Notes: a model not told the origin generated them from the letters alone. Shown: positions 35,228 to 45,786, numbered from the stretch's first letter. The stretch is 64,000 nt of DNA from an uncultured Bacteroidales bacterium (GCA_944323825.1 CALUTY010000003.1:124001-188000), one strand, 5' to 3'. A program made the numbers and translations.

Positions 35228-36139
35228 CTAAAAATATCCTTCCCTCTTCTTCTGCTCCATGCTGGCTTCCTGGTCGAAGTCTATCACACGGGTAGTCCTC
35301 TCGCTCTTGGTGGTGGTCATCATTTCCTCGACTATCTTCTCGATGGTGTCGGCCTCGCTCTCGATGGCTCCGGTAAGCGGCCAGCAGCCGAGGGTGCGGA
35401 AGCGTATCTTCTTCATCTCTATCCTGTCGCGGTATTTCTCCGGAAGGCGGTCATCGTCAGGCATTATCAGCTGCCCGTCGATATTGACCACAGGACGCTC
35501 CTTGGCGAAATAGAGAGGCACAATCGGAATGTTCTCCAGACGGATGTACTGCCATACATCCAGCTCGGTCCAGTTGCTCAGAGGGAAGACCCTTATGCTC
35601 TCCCCTTTGTGAATCCTCGTGTTGTAGATGTCCCAGAGCTCGGGGCGCTGATTCTTCGGGTCCCACTGGTGGAAACGGTCGCGGAAAGAGAATATGCGCT
35701 CCTTGGCGCGGGACTTCTCCTCGTCACGCCTTGCCCCGCCGAAGGCCGCATCGAACCTGTATTTGTCCAGGGCATTGAGCAGGGCCTGGGTCTTCATCAG
35801 GTCCGTGTGCACCTTGCTGCCATGCGTGAAAGGTCCGACTCCTGCATTGAAGGCCTCCATATTGCTCTCCACTATCAGATTCCAGCCGTACTTCTTCGCA
35901 TATTCATCGCGGAACTGTATCATTTCCTTGAATTTCCACTTGGAATCGATATGCATCAGCGGGAACGGCACCTTGCCCGGATAGAAAGCCTTCTCGGCAA
36001 GCCGCACCATCACGGAAGAATCCTTGCCGATGCTGTAGAGCATGACAGGATTTTCAAATTCTGCCGCCACTTCACGGATTATATGGATGGACTCCGCCTC
36101 CAGCTCCTTGAGATGGCTCAGATTGTAGCTTTCATTCAT
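35228..36139 (-). CDS. cysD: Sulfate adenylyltransferase subunit 2
   Basis: The catalytic subunit of ATP sulfurylase, a PP-loop adenylyltransferase: SIGKDSSVM is the PP-motif, followed by [20 protein letters not shown], and the end is [18 protein letters not shown], highly typical of CysD. The ATG at 36139 ([19 protein letters not shown]) gives 303 residues, the family length; a longer reading would run into cysC. It partners with cysN immediately downstream. Confidence 0.96.
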   Translation of the reverse strand: MNESYNLSHLKELEAESIHIIREVAAEFENPVMLYSIGKDSSVMVRLAEKAFYPGKVPFPLMHIDSKWKFKEMIQFRDEYAKKYGWNLIVESNMEAFNAGVGPFTHGSKVHTDLMKTQALLNALDKYRFDAAFGGARRDEEKSRAKERIFSFRDRFHQWDPKNQRPELWDIYNTRIHKGESIRVFPLSNWTELDVWQYIRLENIPIVPLYFAKERPVVNIDGQLIMPDDDRLPEKYRDRIEMKKIRFRTLGCWPLTGAIESEADTIEKIVEEMMTTTKSERTTRVIDFDQEASMEQKKREGYF

Positions 36140-36179
36140 AATTCTTATTTTTAACTTATTATAAATTACAAAATGACTG

Positions 36180-36788
36180 TCAATGGGACGAAACGAGAGG
36201 CAGGACAAGAGAAAGCATCTCATTTACAGACTCTTCCACCGTCTTTCCCGCCGTATCAATGGCAAGTGCCGGGGCAACAGGCGGCTCGTAAGGTGCGGAA
36301 ACTCCCGTGAAATCCTTTATCTCCCCTCTCCTGGCCCTGGCATAAAGGCCCTTGACATCCCGGCGTTCGCACTCCGCGATGGAAGTGCTCACATATATCT
36401 CCTTGAAGTCTTCCCGGCCTATGATTTCCGCAGCCATCTCCCTCATCGACCGCTCCGGGCTGATGAACGAGGCAATGGTCACCACTCCCAGGTCGACAAA
36501 AAGCCTTGCCACCTCGGCTATCCTTCTGATGTTTTCCCTCCTGTCTTCTGCAGAAAAACCGAGATTGGAATTGATTCCGCTCCTGATGTTGTCCCCGTCA
36601 AGTACCTTGCAGAGAATCCCCCTTGCAGACAGTTCACGCTCCAGGGCGAGGGCGAGGGTGCTCTTTCCGGAACCGCTCAGACCGGTGAACCACACCATCA
36701 GCCCGCGCTGTCCGAGCATTTCCTCCTTCTCCTTTCTTGTCATCATCCTGTCGAAGACCGGATAGATATTTTCCTTAATATTTTCCAT
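36180..36788 (-). CDS. cysC: Adenylylsulfate kinase
   Basis: Phosphorylates APS to PAPS, the sulfonate donor. The P-loop is [17 protein letters not shown] and the APS site includes [32 protein letters not shown] and [12 protein letters not shown]. The ATG at 36788 ([16 protein letters not shown]) gives 202 residues, the usual size; an upstream in-frame ATG exists but extends into the gap before the transporter gene. It lies between the transporter (81 bases) and cysD (40 bases). Confidence 0.95.
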   Translation of the reverse strand: MENIKENIYPVFDRMMTRKEKEEMLGQRGLMVWFTGLSGSGKSTLALALERELSARGILCKVLDGDNIRSGINSNLGFSAEDRRENIRRIAEVARLFVDLGVVTIASFISPERSMREMAAEIIGREDFKEIYVSTSIAECERRDVKGLYARARRGEIKDFTGVSAPYEPPVAPALAIDTAGKTVEESVNEMLSLVLPLVSSH

Positions 36789-36869
36789 TTTTCCTTTCAT
36801 CAATATATAAAATTCATCGGCTTCCGCAGCCGCATCATATTCCACATGTCCTCTGCGGGCCAACCGTCA

Positions 36870-38423
36870 TCAGAACGGCCAGAACATCGGCACCAGGAAT
36901 ACAGTGATGACACAGGTAATGATGTTCAGCGGCAAGCCAATCCTGACGAAATCCGTGAACTTGTAATTGCCCACACCCTGCACTATCAGATTGGTCTGAT
37001 AGCCGATCGGGGTCGAAAAGCTTGCGGAAGCAGCGATGCAGATCGTAACGAAGAACGGCATCGGATTGACCCCGAGCTCCTGTGCGAGGGAAAGCGCGAA
37101 CGGGAATGTCAGGGCGGCGGCCGCATTGTTTGTTATCAGTTCCGTAAAGATGTTCGTTATCACATACAGGGCGAAAAGCAGGAAATGCGGCCCGTAATCA
37201 TCACACAGCGCTATTATCTTCGAGGCCACCAGATCCGAGAATCCGGAATTGGCCATGGCCTTGCTTATCCCGAATGCACATGCTATGGTTATCAGCACAT
37301 CCCATGAAATGTACTTGGTGTATTTCCTCGGCGGATATATCCTCGTCCATGCCATTACCACTGCCGTCACAGCGGCAAAGAAGAACATGTCAAGCCGTAT
37401 ATTCGGGAAGGCTTCTTTCACTCCGGGCAGGGTGCCGACAGTAGCCCCCGTTATCATGAGTATAAGGAGGGTTAGGGCAAACCATCTCTTGCGTTTCACG
37501 CTGTGAGGCTCCATATCCTCTGATGCGGTGAGCATGAGAAATGAGGTGGACTCTCTCCATGTCTTCATGAACGAGTCGTCAGTATTGAGCACGAGGGTAT
37601 CGCCCTCCATAAGCTTCAGAGAATCAAGACCGGCACCCTTGAAGGTCTCGCCGACACGCTTCACTTCCACGACCTCCGCACCGAAGCGGCGTTTAAAGTC
37701 AAATTCCTTCAAAGTCATGTTGATGCCCGGGAAACGGGCTCCCAATACGGCTTCGACCCTCCTGTTGTACGGAATATCCTCAACGGTATCTGAAATTTCG
37801 TTCCTGTCCCTTTCAGGAAGCAGTTTCGAGGATGCGAAGAAGAGGTAGACGAGTCCGGCAACAGCCACAGGCACTCCGACCTTACCGAGTTCGAACATGC
37901 CGAAGCCTTCGTGCCCGGCATCAATTATCATCCCGTGCACCACAAGGTTGGTGGAAGTTCCTATCAGCGTGCACATGCCGCCCAGAATGGTGGCATATGA
38001 TACAGGTATGAGGAATTTCGAGGCGGACATTCCGACTGATTTCGCCCATTTCTTCACTATCGGGGCGAAAAGCACCACTATCGGCGTGTTGTTGAGCACA
38101 GACGATATTGCGGCTATTGCAGGAAGCATCCGTGCCTGGGCTTTGAACACCGTGGTCTTTTTCTTCGGCATCAGTATCTTGACAAGAGGCCTGAGCGCAC
38201 CCGACTGCCGTATTCCCTCGCTCACGAGGAAAAGAAGGGCCACGGTCACCATGCCCTCGTTGCTGAATCCTTCAAGCAGTTCCTGCGGGGTGATGATCCT
38301 CGCACAAAGAAACACCACGCACACCGAAAACAGCACCATTCCCGGTCTCATCTTGTTGGCTATCAATGCCGCCACCATACCGACAATGCCGGCAAGCACC
38401 ACTATCATAGGAAAGGTCAGCAT
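36870..38423 (-). CDS. SLC13/DASS-type anion transporter, probable sulfate importer
   Basis: A 517-residue inner-membrane protein with about 12 segments. The paired signature regions of this family are LNNTPIVVLFAPIVKKWA with GTSTNLVVHG, and TNNAAAALTFPFAL with GYQTNLIVQG. A single TrkA_C/RCK_C domain sits in the central cytoplasmic loop (GARFPGINMTLKEFDFKRRF region, about 230-295). Family members move sulfate or dicarboxylates with sodium. Placement between the barrel gene and cysC points to sulfate as the substrate; that is inference. Confidence 0.87.
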   Translation of the reverse strand: MLTFPMIVVLAGIVGMVAALIANKMRPGMVLFSVCVVFLCARIITPQELLEGFSNEGMVTVALLFLVSEGIRQSGALRPLVKILMPKKKTTVFKAQARMLPAIAAISSVLNNTPIVVLFAPIVKKWAKSVGMSASKFLIPVSYATILGGMCTLIGTSTNLVVHGMIIDAGHEGFGMFELGKVGVPVAVAGLVYLFFASSKLLPERDRNEISDTVEDIPYNRRVEAVLGARFPGINMTLKEFDFKRRFGAEVVEVKRVGETFKGAGLDSLKLMEGDTLVLNTDDSFMKTWRESTSFLMLTASEDMEPHSVKRKRWFALTLLILMITGATVGTLPGVKEAFPNIRLDMFFFAAVTAVVMAWTRIYPPRKYTKYISWDVLITIACAFGISKAMANSGFSDLVASKIIALCDDYGPHFLLFALYVITNIFTELITNNAAAALTFPFALSLAQELGVNPMPFFVTICIAASASFSTPIGYQTNLIVQGVGNYKFTDFVRIGLPLNIITCVITVFLVPMFWPF

Positions 38424-38495
38424 ATCAGTTCCTCCCTTGCCCCTGCTTTGAATCCCATATATGCAAATGTCCCATGTCCCATAGGCAAAAATCCA

Positions 38496-39821
38496 TTAAA
38501 AAGCCTCTGTCATATTGAAATAGAAGAGGTTCTGCCCGTTTATGAAATTCCGCCCGAAATCAAGCCGCACATTCATCCTCGGCTGCACCTCTATCCTTAT
38601 TCCCAGGCCCGCATTGGGCAGCACCCCCTCTATCCGGAACGGATCCGGGCCCAAGAATCCGCACCCTCCCCAGGCCACGAAACCCAATCTGCTCAGAGCC
38701 TTCTTCACCCATGTCGTCCTGTCCGTGTTGATCATCTGCCTGTATTCTGCTATCACCATGTGGGCGGACTTGTCCCGGTACTGCCCCCAGTAATATCCCC
38801 TCAGGTCAAACGGAGTTCCTATCAGCGAATATTTGTTCAGCGGGACATCCCCGAACACATTCTTAGACTGCACTGTCCAGGCAAAGGTCTTCCTCTCTCC
38901 CACACTCAGGTACTGCCTGTAATCCAAGTCGACACGATAAAAATCATTGAAAAGCCCGTTCCTGCCCATGAAGTCATTATAGGCAGCCGCCCTGAAATCA
39001 AAATAGACTCCCTTGTAAGCATTTGCCGGGACATCCCGGCTGTCAAGCGTCACAAGAAAGCCAAGCCCCGCGCTCAAAGTCTCATAACCGGACTCATCTC
39101 CTCCTGCCGCTGCATAATCCTTCTGGCGGACCATTTCAGCACCCACATCCGACATCGTCTCCCAGGTGAAGTCCAGATAAGGTCCCGCAAACCAGTCCGT
39201 CTGCCTTATCCTGAACAGGAACAGAGGGTTGAGCTGAAGTTCGCTCTCGCGGAAAAGGCTCGTGGAAGCACTTCTGACATAATCCCTGTTGGTCGTATAG
39301 CCCACACCATAGAAATTGTCAGGAAAATACTCATACTGGAACTGGCCGAAGATCCTGAAACGGTCTCCGGCAAAGAAAAGCTGCGGCTTGCTCACCACCT
39401 TCACACCGCCTTTTGTCATCGCGGCAATCGCTATGGGCACCACAGACCGCTTCAGTTCAAGGTCCGCCTTGTCCATCCTGAATGTGAAAAGTGCGCTTCC
39501 TCCGATAGTCAGGCCGAAGTCCGGAGAATAGCCTGGGCCTCCCAATATGCTGAAACGCATGTTTCTGGAATCCCGCCTCAGCCTCCGGATCTCCCTTTTG
39601 GGAAGAATGTCCTCAAGACTGGCTGTATCCCGTACCTGAGTCCCCGAAAGGGTATCCGCCCCCTGCATCCCCACACAGTCACCTGCCCCGGAAGATGCCT
39701 CCTCCATCTGCGTATGCCCGGCACAGAAGCCCACACTGCCTGCAGGCACGGCCTGTACCGCCATCCCGGAAGACAGCATGAGAATCATGAGGAAAGTCAT
39801 CAGAATATAGCAATATTTCAT
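38496..39821 (-). CDS. Outer-membrane beta-barrel protein (Omp85/BamA-like surface antigen)
   Basis: A 441-residue protein with a signal peptide (MKYCYILMTFLMILMLSSGM, cleaved near VQA) and a soluble stretch to about residue 85. A barrel follows that resembles the bacterial surface antigen domain: YSPDFGLTIGGSALFTFR, GDRFRIFGQFQYEYFPDNFYG, a central LIGTPFDLRGYYWGQYRD that resembles the VRGY-type motif, and terminal strand GQNLFYFNMTEAF. No POTRA repeats are visible. It precedes the SLC13 gene by 72 bases and may be the first gene of the sulfonation operon, perhaps a pore or export route; its substrate is unknown. Confidence 0.78.
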   Translation of the reverse strand: MKYCYILMTFLMILMLSSGMAVQAVPAGSVGFCAGHTQMEEASSGAGDCVGMQGADTLSGTQVRDTASLEDILPKREIRRLRRDSRNMRFSILGGPGYSPDFGLTIGGSALFTFRMDKADLELKRSVVPIAIAAMTKGGVKVVSKPQLFFAGDRFRIFGQFQYEYFPDNFYGVGYTTNRDYVRSASTSLFRESELQLNPLFLFRIRQTDWFAGPYLDFTWETMSDVGAEMVRQKDYAAAGGDESGYETLSAGLGFLVTLDSRDVPANAYKGVYFDFRAAAYNDFMGRNGLFNDFYRVDLDYRQYLSVGERKTFAWTVQSKNVFGDVPLNKYSLIGTPFDLRGYYWGQYRDKSAHMVIAEYRQMINTDRTTWVKKALSRLGFVAWGGCGFLGPDPFRIEGVLPNAGLGIRIEVQPRMNVRLDFGRNFINGQNLFYFNMTEAF

Positions 39822-40097
39822 TTTTGTTTCCAACTCTTTATCACAGCCGTGACGCCTGCACGGCCTTGCGTACCCGGCCAGACGGCTCCTGCCATGCCGG
39901 TCCGAGCAATAAAGGGCTGGAAGATTCATCCAAATTCAAGCCAAAATGCGCACGATGCTACTTTTTGACAACTTTTTGTCCCAAATATGCCATTTTACAC
40001 ATCACGCTATCGTCTTTATAGAAAATATCAGGACAAAATCACCGGCATCTGCCAATGTCTTTGACGGAAGCAATTTGTATATATATGTTCCAAAACT

Positions 40098-40105
40098 TAT
40101 CTTTG
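40098..40105 (+). promoter_or_regulatory. -7 box of the hydrogenase promoter
   Basis: TATCTTTG matches TAnnTTTG, 32 bases before the hydrogenase ATG. The divergent gap 39822-40137 (316 bases) also must contain the promoter of the barrel/sulfonation genes, but I see only weak minus-strand matches there. Confidence 0.65.
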
Positions 40106-40137
40106 CATTCTGATCCGGAAACAATAGCTGAACTGAT

Positions 40138-41604
40138 ATGGCCTTTACCAACAATGTGATGATTGTCCGCCACAAGCTGATGGCGAGACTCGTGGACCTG
40201 TGGAACAGACAGAGACTTACAGAAGACATAGACAGACTTCCCATAGAACTCAGCCCGAGACGGGGACGGCCGCTCGGACGCTGCTGCATATACAAGGAGC
40301 GCGCAGTCTATAAATACAAGATGTTCCCCCTCCTTGGCTTTGACATGTCGGACGAGGTTGACGAACTGACTCCGCTTTCGGAATATGCCCGCCGTGTCCT
40401 GGAACATAAGCGTGCAATAAAGGAGAACATACTATGTGTGATCGACGAGGCATGTTCCTCATGCATCCAGGTCAATTATGAAATCACCAACCTGTGCCGC
40501 GGATGCGTCGCCCGCAGCTGCCATGTCAACTGCCCCAAGGACGCAATCAGATTCAAGAAGAACGGCCAGGCCATGATAGACCATGACACCTGCATAAGCT
40601 GCGGAAAATGCTATCAGAACTGTCCTTACCATGCCATAGTGTACATACCTGTGCCTTGTGAAGAAGCCTGTCCCGTAAAGGCCATAAGCAAGAACGGGAA
40701 CAATGTCGAGCATATAGATGAAAGCAAATGCATCTACTGCGGGAAATGCCTTAACGCCTGCCCGTTCGGGGCCATATTCGAAATATCGCAGGTCTTCGAT
40801 GTGCTCGAATCCATACGGGAAGGGGAAAAGGTGGTGGCATTGCCTGCACCATCCGTCCTGGGACAGTTTGATGCCCCCGCTGAAGCCGTATACGGGGCTC
40901 TGCGCAAGATAGGCTTCACTGATATAATCGAAGTGGCGCAGGGAGCTATGGAGACCGTCAGTCATGAGGCTGCGGAACTTAAGGAAAAGCTCGGGGAAGG
41001 ACAGGGATTCATGACTACCTCTTGCTGCCCGTCATATATTGAACTGGTGGAAAAGCATCTGCCTGTCATGAAGAAATTCGTGTCAACCACAGGCTCCCCG
41101 ATGCATTACGCCGCCCGTATCGCAAGACAGCGCTATCCGGATGCCAAGATAGTGTTCATAGGCCCGTGCGTGGCCAAGCGAAAGGAAGCCAGGCGTGACG
41201 GCGAGGTGGACTATGTGATGACATTCGAAGAACTGGCTTCGGTATTCGAAGGTTTCAATATCGACTTCAAGGATGTGCAGGAATATCAGGTGTGCAGCAG
41301 TTCGGTCCGCGAAGCTCACGGATTCGCCAGGACAGGAGGCGTGGCAGAAGCCATAAGTTCATATCTTGGGGATGAAGCCGGAGAAATCAGGATGATGCAG
41401 GTGGCTGACCTGAACAAAAAGAACATAGCCACCCTCCGTGCGGCAGCATGCGCCGGAAGATGCCAGGCCGGATTCATAGAAGTGATGGCCTGCGAGGGAG
41501 GCTGCATATCCGGCCCGAGCGCCCACAACGACTCCAAGTCCGGACTGCGCCGTCTGAACCAGGAGCTGACGAAGATAAATGACACATATCAGACCAGAAA
41601 ATGA
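40138..41604 (+). CDS. Monomeric [FeFe] hydrogenase, group B-like
   Basis: Oxidises ferredoxin and makes H2 (or the reverse) in the cytosol. The 488-residue protein has an N-terminal extension, several Cys clusters for [4Fe-4S] centres (CRGCVARSCHVNCPKDAI, CISCGKCYQNCPYHAI and CIYCGKCLNACPFGAI), and the H-cluster domain. The three H-cluster motifs read TTSCCPSY, GPCVAKRKEA and ACEGGCISGP, which fit group B better than the classical group A motifs. In gut Bacteroides this type is widespread. The maturation genes hydE, hydF and hydG are not in the window. The stop overlaps the next gene by four bases. Confidence 0.92.
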   Translation: MAFTNNVMIVRHKLMARLVDLWNRQRLTEDIDRLPIELSPRRGRPLGRCCIYKERAVYKYKMFPLLGFDMSDEVDELTPLSEYARRVLEHKRAIKENILCVIDEACSSCIQVNYEITNLCRGCVARSCHVNCPKDAIRFKKNGQAMIDHDTCISCGKCYQNCPYHAIVYIPVPCEEACPVKAISKNGNNVEHIDESKCIYCGKCLNACPFGAIFEISQVFDVLESIREGEKVVALPAPSVLGQFDAPAEAVYGALRKIGFTDIIEVAQGAMETVSHEAAELKEKLGEGQGFMTTSCCPSYIELVEKHLPVMKKFVSTTGSPMHYAARIARQRYPDAKIVFIGPCVAKRKEARRDGEVDYVMTFEELASVFEGFNIDFKDVQEYQVCSSSVREAHGFARTGGVAEAISSYLGDEAGEIRMMQVADLNKKNIATLRAAACAGRCQAGFIEVMACEGGCISGPSAHNDSKSGLRRLNQELTKINDTYQTRK

Positions 41605-42290
41605 ACACATCCGGTGTCCCAGAACTGGAAAAGGACATGAACCCTACGGAAATCCCGGCAGGAAACACCGGAACAGAGCTGCATCCGCTTGCCCCGTTTC
41701 TGCCTTCCGGGGCACGGATCCTCATGCTGGGCAGTTTCCCTCCGAAACACGAGCGGTGGTCAATGGAGTTCTTCTACCCCAACTTCAACAATGACATGTG
41801 GAGGATAATGGGTCTCATCTTCTCCGGGGACAGAAGGCAGTTCGAGATTTCCGGTCAAAAGCGCTTTGACAGGGAAAGGATAATGCAGTTCTGTATGGAA
41901 AAAGGCATTGCCCTCTATGATTCCGCCTCAGAAGTGAGGAGGCTCAAGGACAATGCCTCTGACAAATTTCTCGAAATAGTCACTCCGACCGACATTTCCG
42001 CCCTGCTCACAGCCCTGCCTGAATGCAGGGCAATAGTCACCACCGGAGAAAAGGCCACTGAGGCCGTTGCAGCGCATTTCGGATGCCCGATGCCGCCGAC
42101 CGGGGGACACACAGACGTCAGCTTCGCCCCTTCCGGACAAGACAACATTACCTTTCCGGCAAATGCCAACTCCGGCACAAGACACATCACATTCTACAGA
42201 ATGCCTTCGTCTTCGCGGGCCTATCCGCTTTCTCTGGAGAAAAAAGCTGAAGCCTACGGAAAGATGTTCATGTCAGAAGGGATAATTTAA
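41601..42290 (+). CDS. Uracil-DNA glycosylase superfamily protein
   Basis: A 229-residue protein of the uracil-DNA glycosylase fold, similar to a group common in Bacteroidales. Visible are ARILMLGSFPPKHERWSMEFFYPNFNNDMWR, carrying the catalytic-loop region, a central strand AIVTTGEKATEAV and the end RMPSSSRAYPLSLEKKAEAYGKMF, in the place of the HPSP-like loop. It should excise damaged or deaminated bases, but the exact lesion is not determinable. It overlaps the hydrogenase gene by four bases (ATGA) and ftsH tail to tail by four bases. An alternative start is the ATG at 41637. Confidence 0.78.
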   Translation: MNTSGVPELEKDMNPTEIPAGNTGTELHPLAPFLPSGARILMLGSFPPKHERWSMEFFYPNFNNDMWRIMGLIFSGDRRQFEISGQKRFDRERIMQFCMEKGIALYDSASEVRRLKDNASDKFLEIVTPTDISALLTALPECRAIVTTGEKATEAVAAHFGCPMPPTGGHTDVSFAPSGQDNITFPANANSGTRHITFYRMPSSSRAYPLSLEKKAEAYGKMFMSEGII

Positions 42291-44179
42291 CGACTTGTGT
42301 GCCTGTGCACTATGGACATGAACTCCTCGCCGGTGATGGTCTCCTTTTCCATGAGATAAGAAGCGGCCTCGTGCATGATGTCAAGGTTCTCCGAAATGAT
42401 TTTCCCGGCCTTCTCATGGGCTGCCTTGATCATCTCAAGCACCACCTTGTCCACCTCGGCTGATGTTTCGTCAGAGCAGGCGGCGGAAGCATCGCCTCCG
42501 AGATACCTGTTGCTTACAGTCTCCAGCTCCATCATGTCATATCTGTCACTCATCCCGTATCTTGTGACCATTGCACGGGCCAGTCTTGTGGCCTGCTCTA
42601 TGTCATTGGATGCTCCGGTCGTCACGGTATTGCAGATGATTTCCTCTGCAGCGCGTCCTCCTGTGAGGGTTGCTATCCTGTTGAAAAGTTCATCCTTGCT
42701 CATGAGGAACTGCTCGCCCTCATCCACCTGCATCGTATATCCAAGTGCTCCGGAAGTCCTCGGCACTATCGTGATCTTATGCACAGGGGCTGAATCAGTC
42801 TGCATGGCTGCCACAAGGGCATGTCCGATCTCATGATAGGAAACAATCTTCTTTTCCTTGTCGGACAGCACCTTGCCTTTTCTCTGAGCACCTGCCATCA
42901 CAGTTTCCACGCTTTCTTCAAGGTCGGCTGTCGTCACTGCATGCCTTCCCTGCCTTACGGCCCTCAAGGCGGCTTCATTCACTATGTTGGCAATCTCTGC
43001 ACCGGATGAGCCTGCCGTGGCCCTGGAGACAATGTCCAGATTGACATCATCATGTTTCACTTTCTTCAGATGCACTGACAATATGGCCTTTCTTCCCTCA
43101 AGGTCAGGAAGTTCCATCTGAATCCTCCTGTCAAAGCGTCCCGGACGCAGCAAGGCCTTGTCCAGACTTTCCGGACGGTTGGTCGCGGCAAGTATCACCA
43201 CCCCCTTCCTGGCATCGAAGCCGTCCATTTCCGTAAGCAGCTGGTTCAGGGTCTGTTCCCTCTCGTCATTTCCGCCGCCCAGGGAATTGTCCCTCTTCTT
43301 TCCGATGGCATCTATTTCATCTATGAATATTATGCATGGTGCCTTTTCGCCAGCCTGCTTGAACAGGTCGCGGACCTTGGCGGCCCCCATCCCCACGAAC
43401 ATCTGCACAAACTCTGAGCCTGATATCGAGAAGAACGGAACCTTTGCCTCTCCTGCGACAGCCCTCGCTATCAATGTCTTTCCCGTACCCGGAGGCCCCA
43501 CGAGAAGCGCACCTTTCGGCAGGCTCGCCCCTATTTCAGCATATTTTCCCGGATTGTGCAGGAAATCCACTATTTCCGTGAGGGCTTCCTTTGCCTCATC
43601 CTGTCCGGCCACATCTGCAAATGTGGTCTTTACTTCAGATTCGGCATATATCCTCGCCCCGCTGCTGCCGAAGGACATGAAATTGCCCGGTCCTCCGCCG
43701 CCCATCCTGGCCTGCATTGTCCGGCTGATCTGCCTCCAGACGAAATACATCAGGACTCCAGGCAGAACCCACCAGAGCACAAAGTCCAACAGGGCGGAAT
43801 TTTCCCTCGGAATCCTCTTGGTGAATACTATCTTGCCTTCATCGCCAGGACTGGAAGCCTGCAGGAGCCTGTCCACAAGCTCCGGGTCATCCACCGCCCC
43901 CGTCTGGAAGGTAACTGTCTTTCCTTCTGCCGTATCGGCTGAAAAATAAATGTTATCCTTCTCTATCACCACCTGTCTGACTAAGCCGGAATCGACTTTC
44001 GCCACAAATGTGCCGTAGTCTGTAGGAATGATCCTGTTGCCTCCCACCCTCGGGAATACCAATGCATTAAGCAGCAGTACAAGCAACAGGCCGAGAAAAA
44101 AGCCCACGAACGGATTGCCGCCTGTCTTAGGTTTTTCACCGTCCTTCGGTTCATTTTGGTTTTGAATCTTGTCGTTCAT
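42287..44179 (-). CDS. ftsH: ATP-dependent zinc metalloprotease
   Basis: A membrane-bound AAA+ protease that degrades unneeded membrane and cytosolic proteins. Two membrane helices (residues about 22-42 and 128-146) flank the periplasmic domain. The AAA module has Walker [10 protein letters not shown], Walker [12 protein letters not shown] and the SRH region [20 protein letters not shown]. The zinc site is [13 protein letters not shown], where Ile replaces the usual Ala in HEAGH but the two His and the Glu are kept. The length of 630 residues is typical. The 174-base gap upstream to lpdA holds a small palindrome only. Confidence 0.96.
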   Translation of the reverse strand: MNDKIQNQNEPKDGEKPKTGGNPFVGFFLGLLLVLLLNALVFPRVGGNRIIPTDYGTFVAKVDSGLVRQVVIEKDNIYFSADTAEGKTVTFQTGAVDDPELVDRLLQASSPGDEGKIVFTKRIPRENSALLDFVLWWVLPGVLMYFVWRQISRTMQARMGGGGPGNFMSFGSSGARIYAESEVKTTFADVAGQDEAKEALTEIVDFLHNPGKYAEIGASLPKGALLVGPPGTGKTLIARAVAGEAKVPFFSISGSEFVQMFVGMGAAKVRDLFKQAGEKAPCIIFIDEIDAIGKKRDNSLGGGNDEREQTLNQLLTEMDGFDARKGVVILAATNRPESLDKALLRPGRFDRRIQMELPDLEGRKAILSVHLKKVKHDDVNLDIVSRATAGSSGAEIANIVNEAALRAVRQGRHAVTTADLEESVETVMAGAQRKGKVLSDKEKKIVSYHEIGHALVAAMQTDSAPVHKITIVPRTSGALGYTMQVDEGEQFLMSKDELFNRIATLTGGRAAEEIICNTVTTGASNDIEQATRLARAMVTRYGMSDRYDMMELETVSNRYLGGDASAACSDETSAEVDKVVLEMIKAAHEKAGKIISENLDIMHEAASYLMEKETITGEEFMSIVHRHTSR

Positions 44180-44325
44180 CTTTTTCAGTTTTTTAATCTT
44201 GTTCCTGCATGACCGGCATTCCGGCCCCGCACGCCACGATGTACGACAAAATCCATTCCCTGCACCCTCCGCACCTGTTTTCTACCCTTATGTCAGCCAC
44301 CACACCTCCCCGGTTATGACATAAC

Positions 44326-44341
44326 GGCAGGAATCCCTGCC
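44326..44341 (-). other. Small hairpin downstream of lpdA
   Basis: GGCAGG and CCTGCC are separated by four bases, 13 bases after the lpdA stop on the minus strand. It could mark the end of the glycine cleavage operon, but no U-tract follows. Confidence 0.35.
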
Positions 44342-44353
44342 ATAACGGCTGCG

Positions 44354-45757
44354 TCAGCGGAAAATCTCGCTGAGGGACGGGTGGACATGGACCATGCTGC
44401 GCATGTCCTGCAGGCGGGCTTTCATTGTGATGAAGGCGGTAGCCTCGTGGATGAGATCAGAGGCATGGGGACCGAACATATGGCAGCCGAGAAGGCGGCC
44501 GTCAGAATCCGTGATGATTTTGCACATTCCGTCTGCCTCTCCAAGGCAGAGTGCCTTCCCGTTGGAGCGGAAGAAGGATTTCCTGCAGGAACATACTATG
44601 CCGGCAGCCTTGCAATCCTCTTCGGTCATCCCCACCGATGCGGCTTCAGGCATGGTGAACACGGCGGCAGGCATCACGGAAAGGTCAATGCCGTCTTCAA
44701 TGCCCATGATATGGTCAAGAGCCTTCACTCCCTGCATTGTGGCGGCATGGGCCAGCATATGTCCCCCGGTGATGTCTCCCACGGCATAGACATCAGGTAT
44801 GTTCGTCTGCATGAATCTGTTGACCTTTATGCCCTTTGCATCATATTCCACCCCTATTTCATCCAGATTGAGGGAGTCCACGGCAGGGCGGCGCCCCACT
44901 GCCATCAGCACAGTGTCCGCCTCAACCCTTTCTTCGGCTCCTTTCCGAACGAATGCGACCGACAGACTTCTCTTCCCGGCCAGGTCATGTCCTGCCGGTC
45001 CCTGTCCTGAATCCGAATATCCTTCATGAATTTCCGAAATGCCCTGCACCTGTGCCCCCATGAAGAAGGAGATTCCCCTTTTGGCAAAGCTCTGCCTCAA
45101 TCTCTTGGCTATATCCTTGTCGAAGCGCGGCAGGATTTCGCTGCAATATTCCACCACTGTCACCTCGCTGCCGAAGCTTCTGAAAATGGAGGCGAACTCC
45201 AGGCCGATGACCCCTGCACCGATGATGCACAGGCGCTCCGGCACATGGTCAATGTCAAGCAGTTCCCTGGATGTCACCACACCTTCAAGCCCGGCTCCCG
45301 GAACAGGAAGAATTGCCGGCACCGACCCCGTGGCGACAACTATATGGTCTGCTTCAAAATACCTGACTCCGGAATTTCCGTCCTGAAGCGGGGTCACCGC
45401 CACTGTATGCCTGTCCACAAAGGAAGCCTTCCCATGCACCAGCCTGATCCCCGGACGGGAAAGCATTGAGGAAAGACCTTCCCGCAACTGCCCCACTACA
45501 GCATTCTTTCTCGCTGCAGCAGTCACGAAATCAAAACCGGCAGACATCTCCGGTGAAACTCCGAATGCCGGGGCAACCTTCATTTCCTCCAGAATCTCCG
45601 CACTTCTGCAGAAAGCCTTTGTCGGGATGCACCCTTCGTTCAGACATGTTCCTCCAGGTCTGGAAGACTCTATCAGAGTGACATCAACTCCCCTTTCGGC
45701 AGCAAGCAGGGCCGTTTCATAACCTCCGGGCCCTGCACCTATTATAATAAGTTTCAT
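44354..45757 (-). CDS. lpdA: Dihydrolipoamide dehydrogenase (glycine cleavage L protein)
   Basis: Reoxidises the dihydrolipoyl arm of GcvH using NAD+. The 467-residue flavoprotein shows the FAD fold IIIGAGPGGYETALLAAERG, the redox-active disulfide GGTCLNEGCIPTK, the NAD fold IGAGVIGLEFASIFRSFG, the FAD segment VYAVGDITGGHMLAH and the C-terminal His-Glu pair HVHPSLSEIF. It is the last gene of the glycine cleavage row, 29 bases after gcvPB, which suggests it serves this system rather than a pyruvate dehydrogenase. Confidence 0.94.
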   Translation of the reverse strand: MKLIIIGAGPGGYETALLAAERGVDVTLIESSRPGGTCLNEGCIPTKAFCRSAEILEEMKVAPAFGVSPEMSAGFDFVTAAARKNAVVGQLREGLSSMLSRPGIRLVHGKASFVDRHTVAVTPLQDGNSGVRYFEADHIVVATGSVPAILPVPGAGLEGVVTSRELLDIDHVPERLCIIGAGVIGLEFASIFRSFGSEVTVVEYCSEILPRFDKDIAKRLRQSFAKRGISFFMGAQVQGISEIHEGYSDSGQGPAGHDLAGKRSLSVAFVRKGAEERVEADTVLMAVGRRPAVDSLNLDEIGVEYDAKGIKVNRFMQTNIPDVYAVGDITGGHMLAHAATMQGVKALDHIMGIEDGIDLSVMPAAVFTMPEAASVGMTEEDCKAAGIVCSCRKSFFRSNGKALCLGEADGMCKIITDSDGRLLGCHMFGPHASDLIHEATAFITMKARLQDMRSMVHVHPSLSEIFR

Positions 45758-45786
45758 CCGATATGATTAAAATCATTATTGCTACA

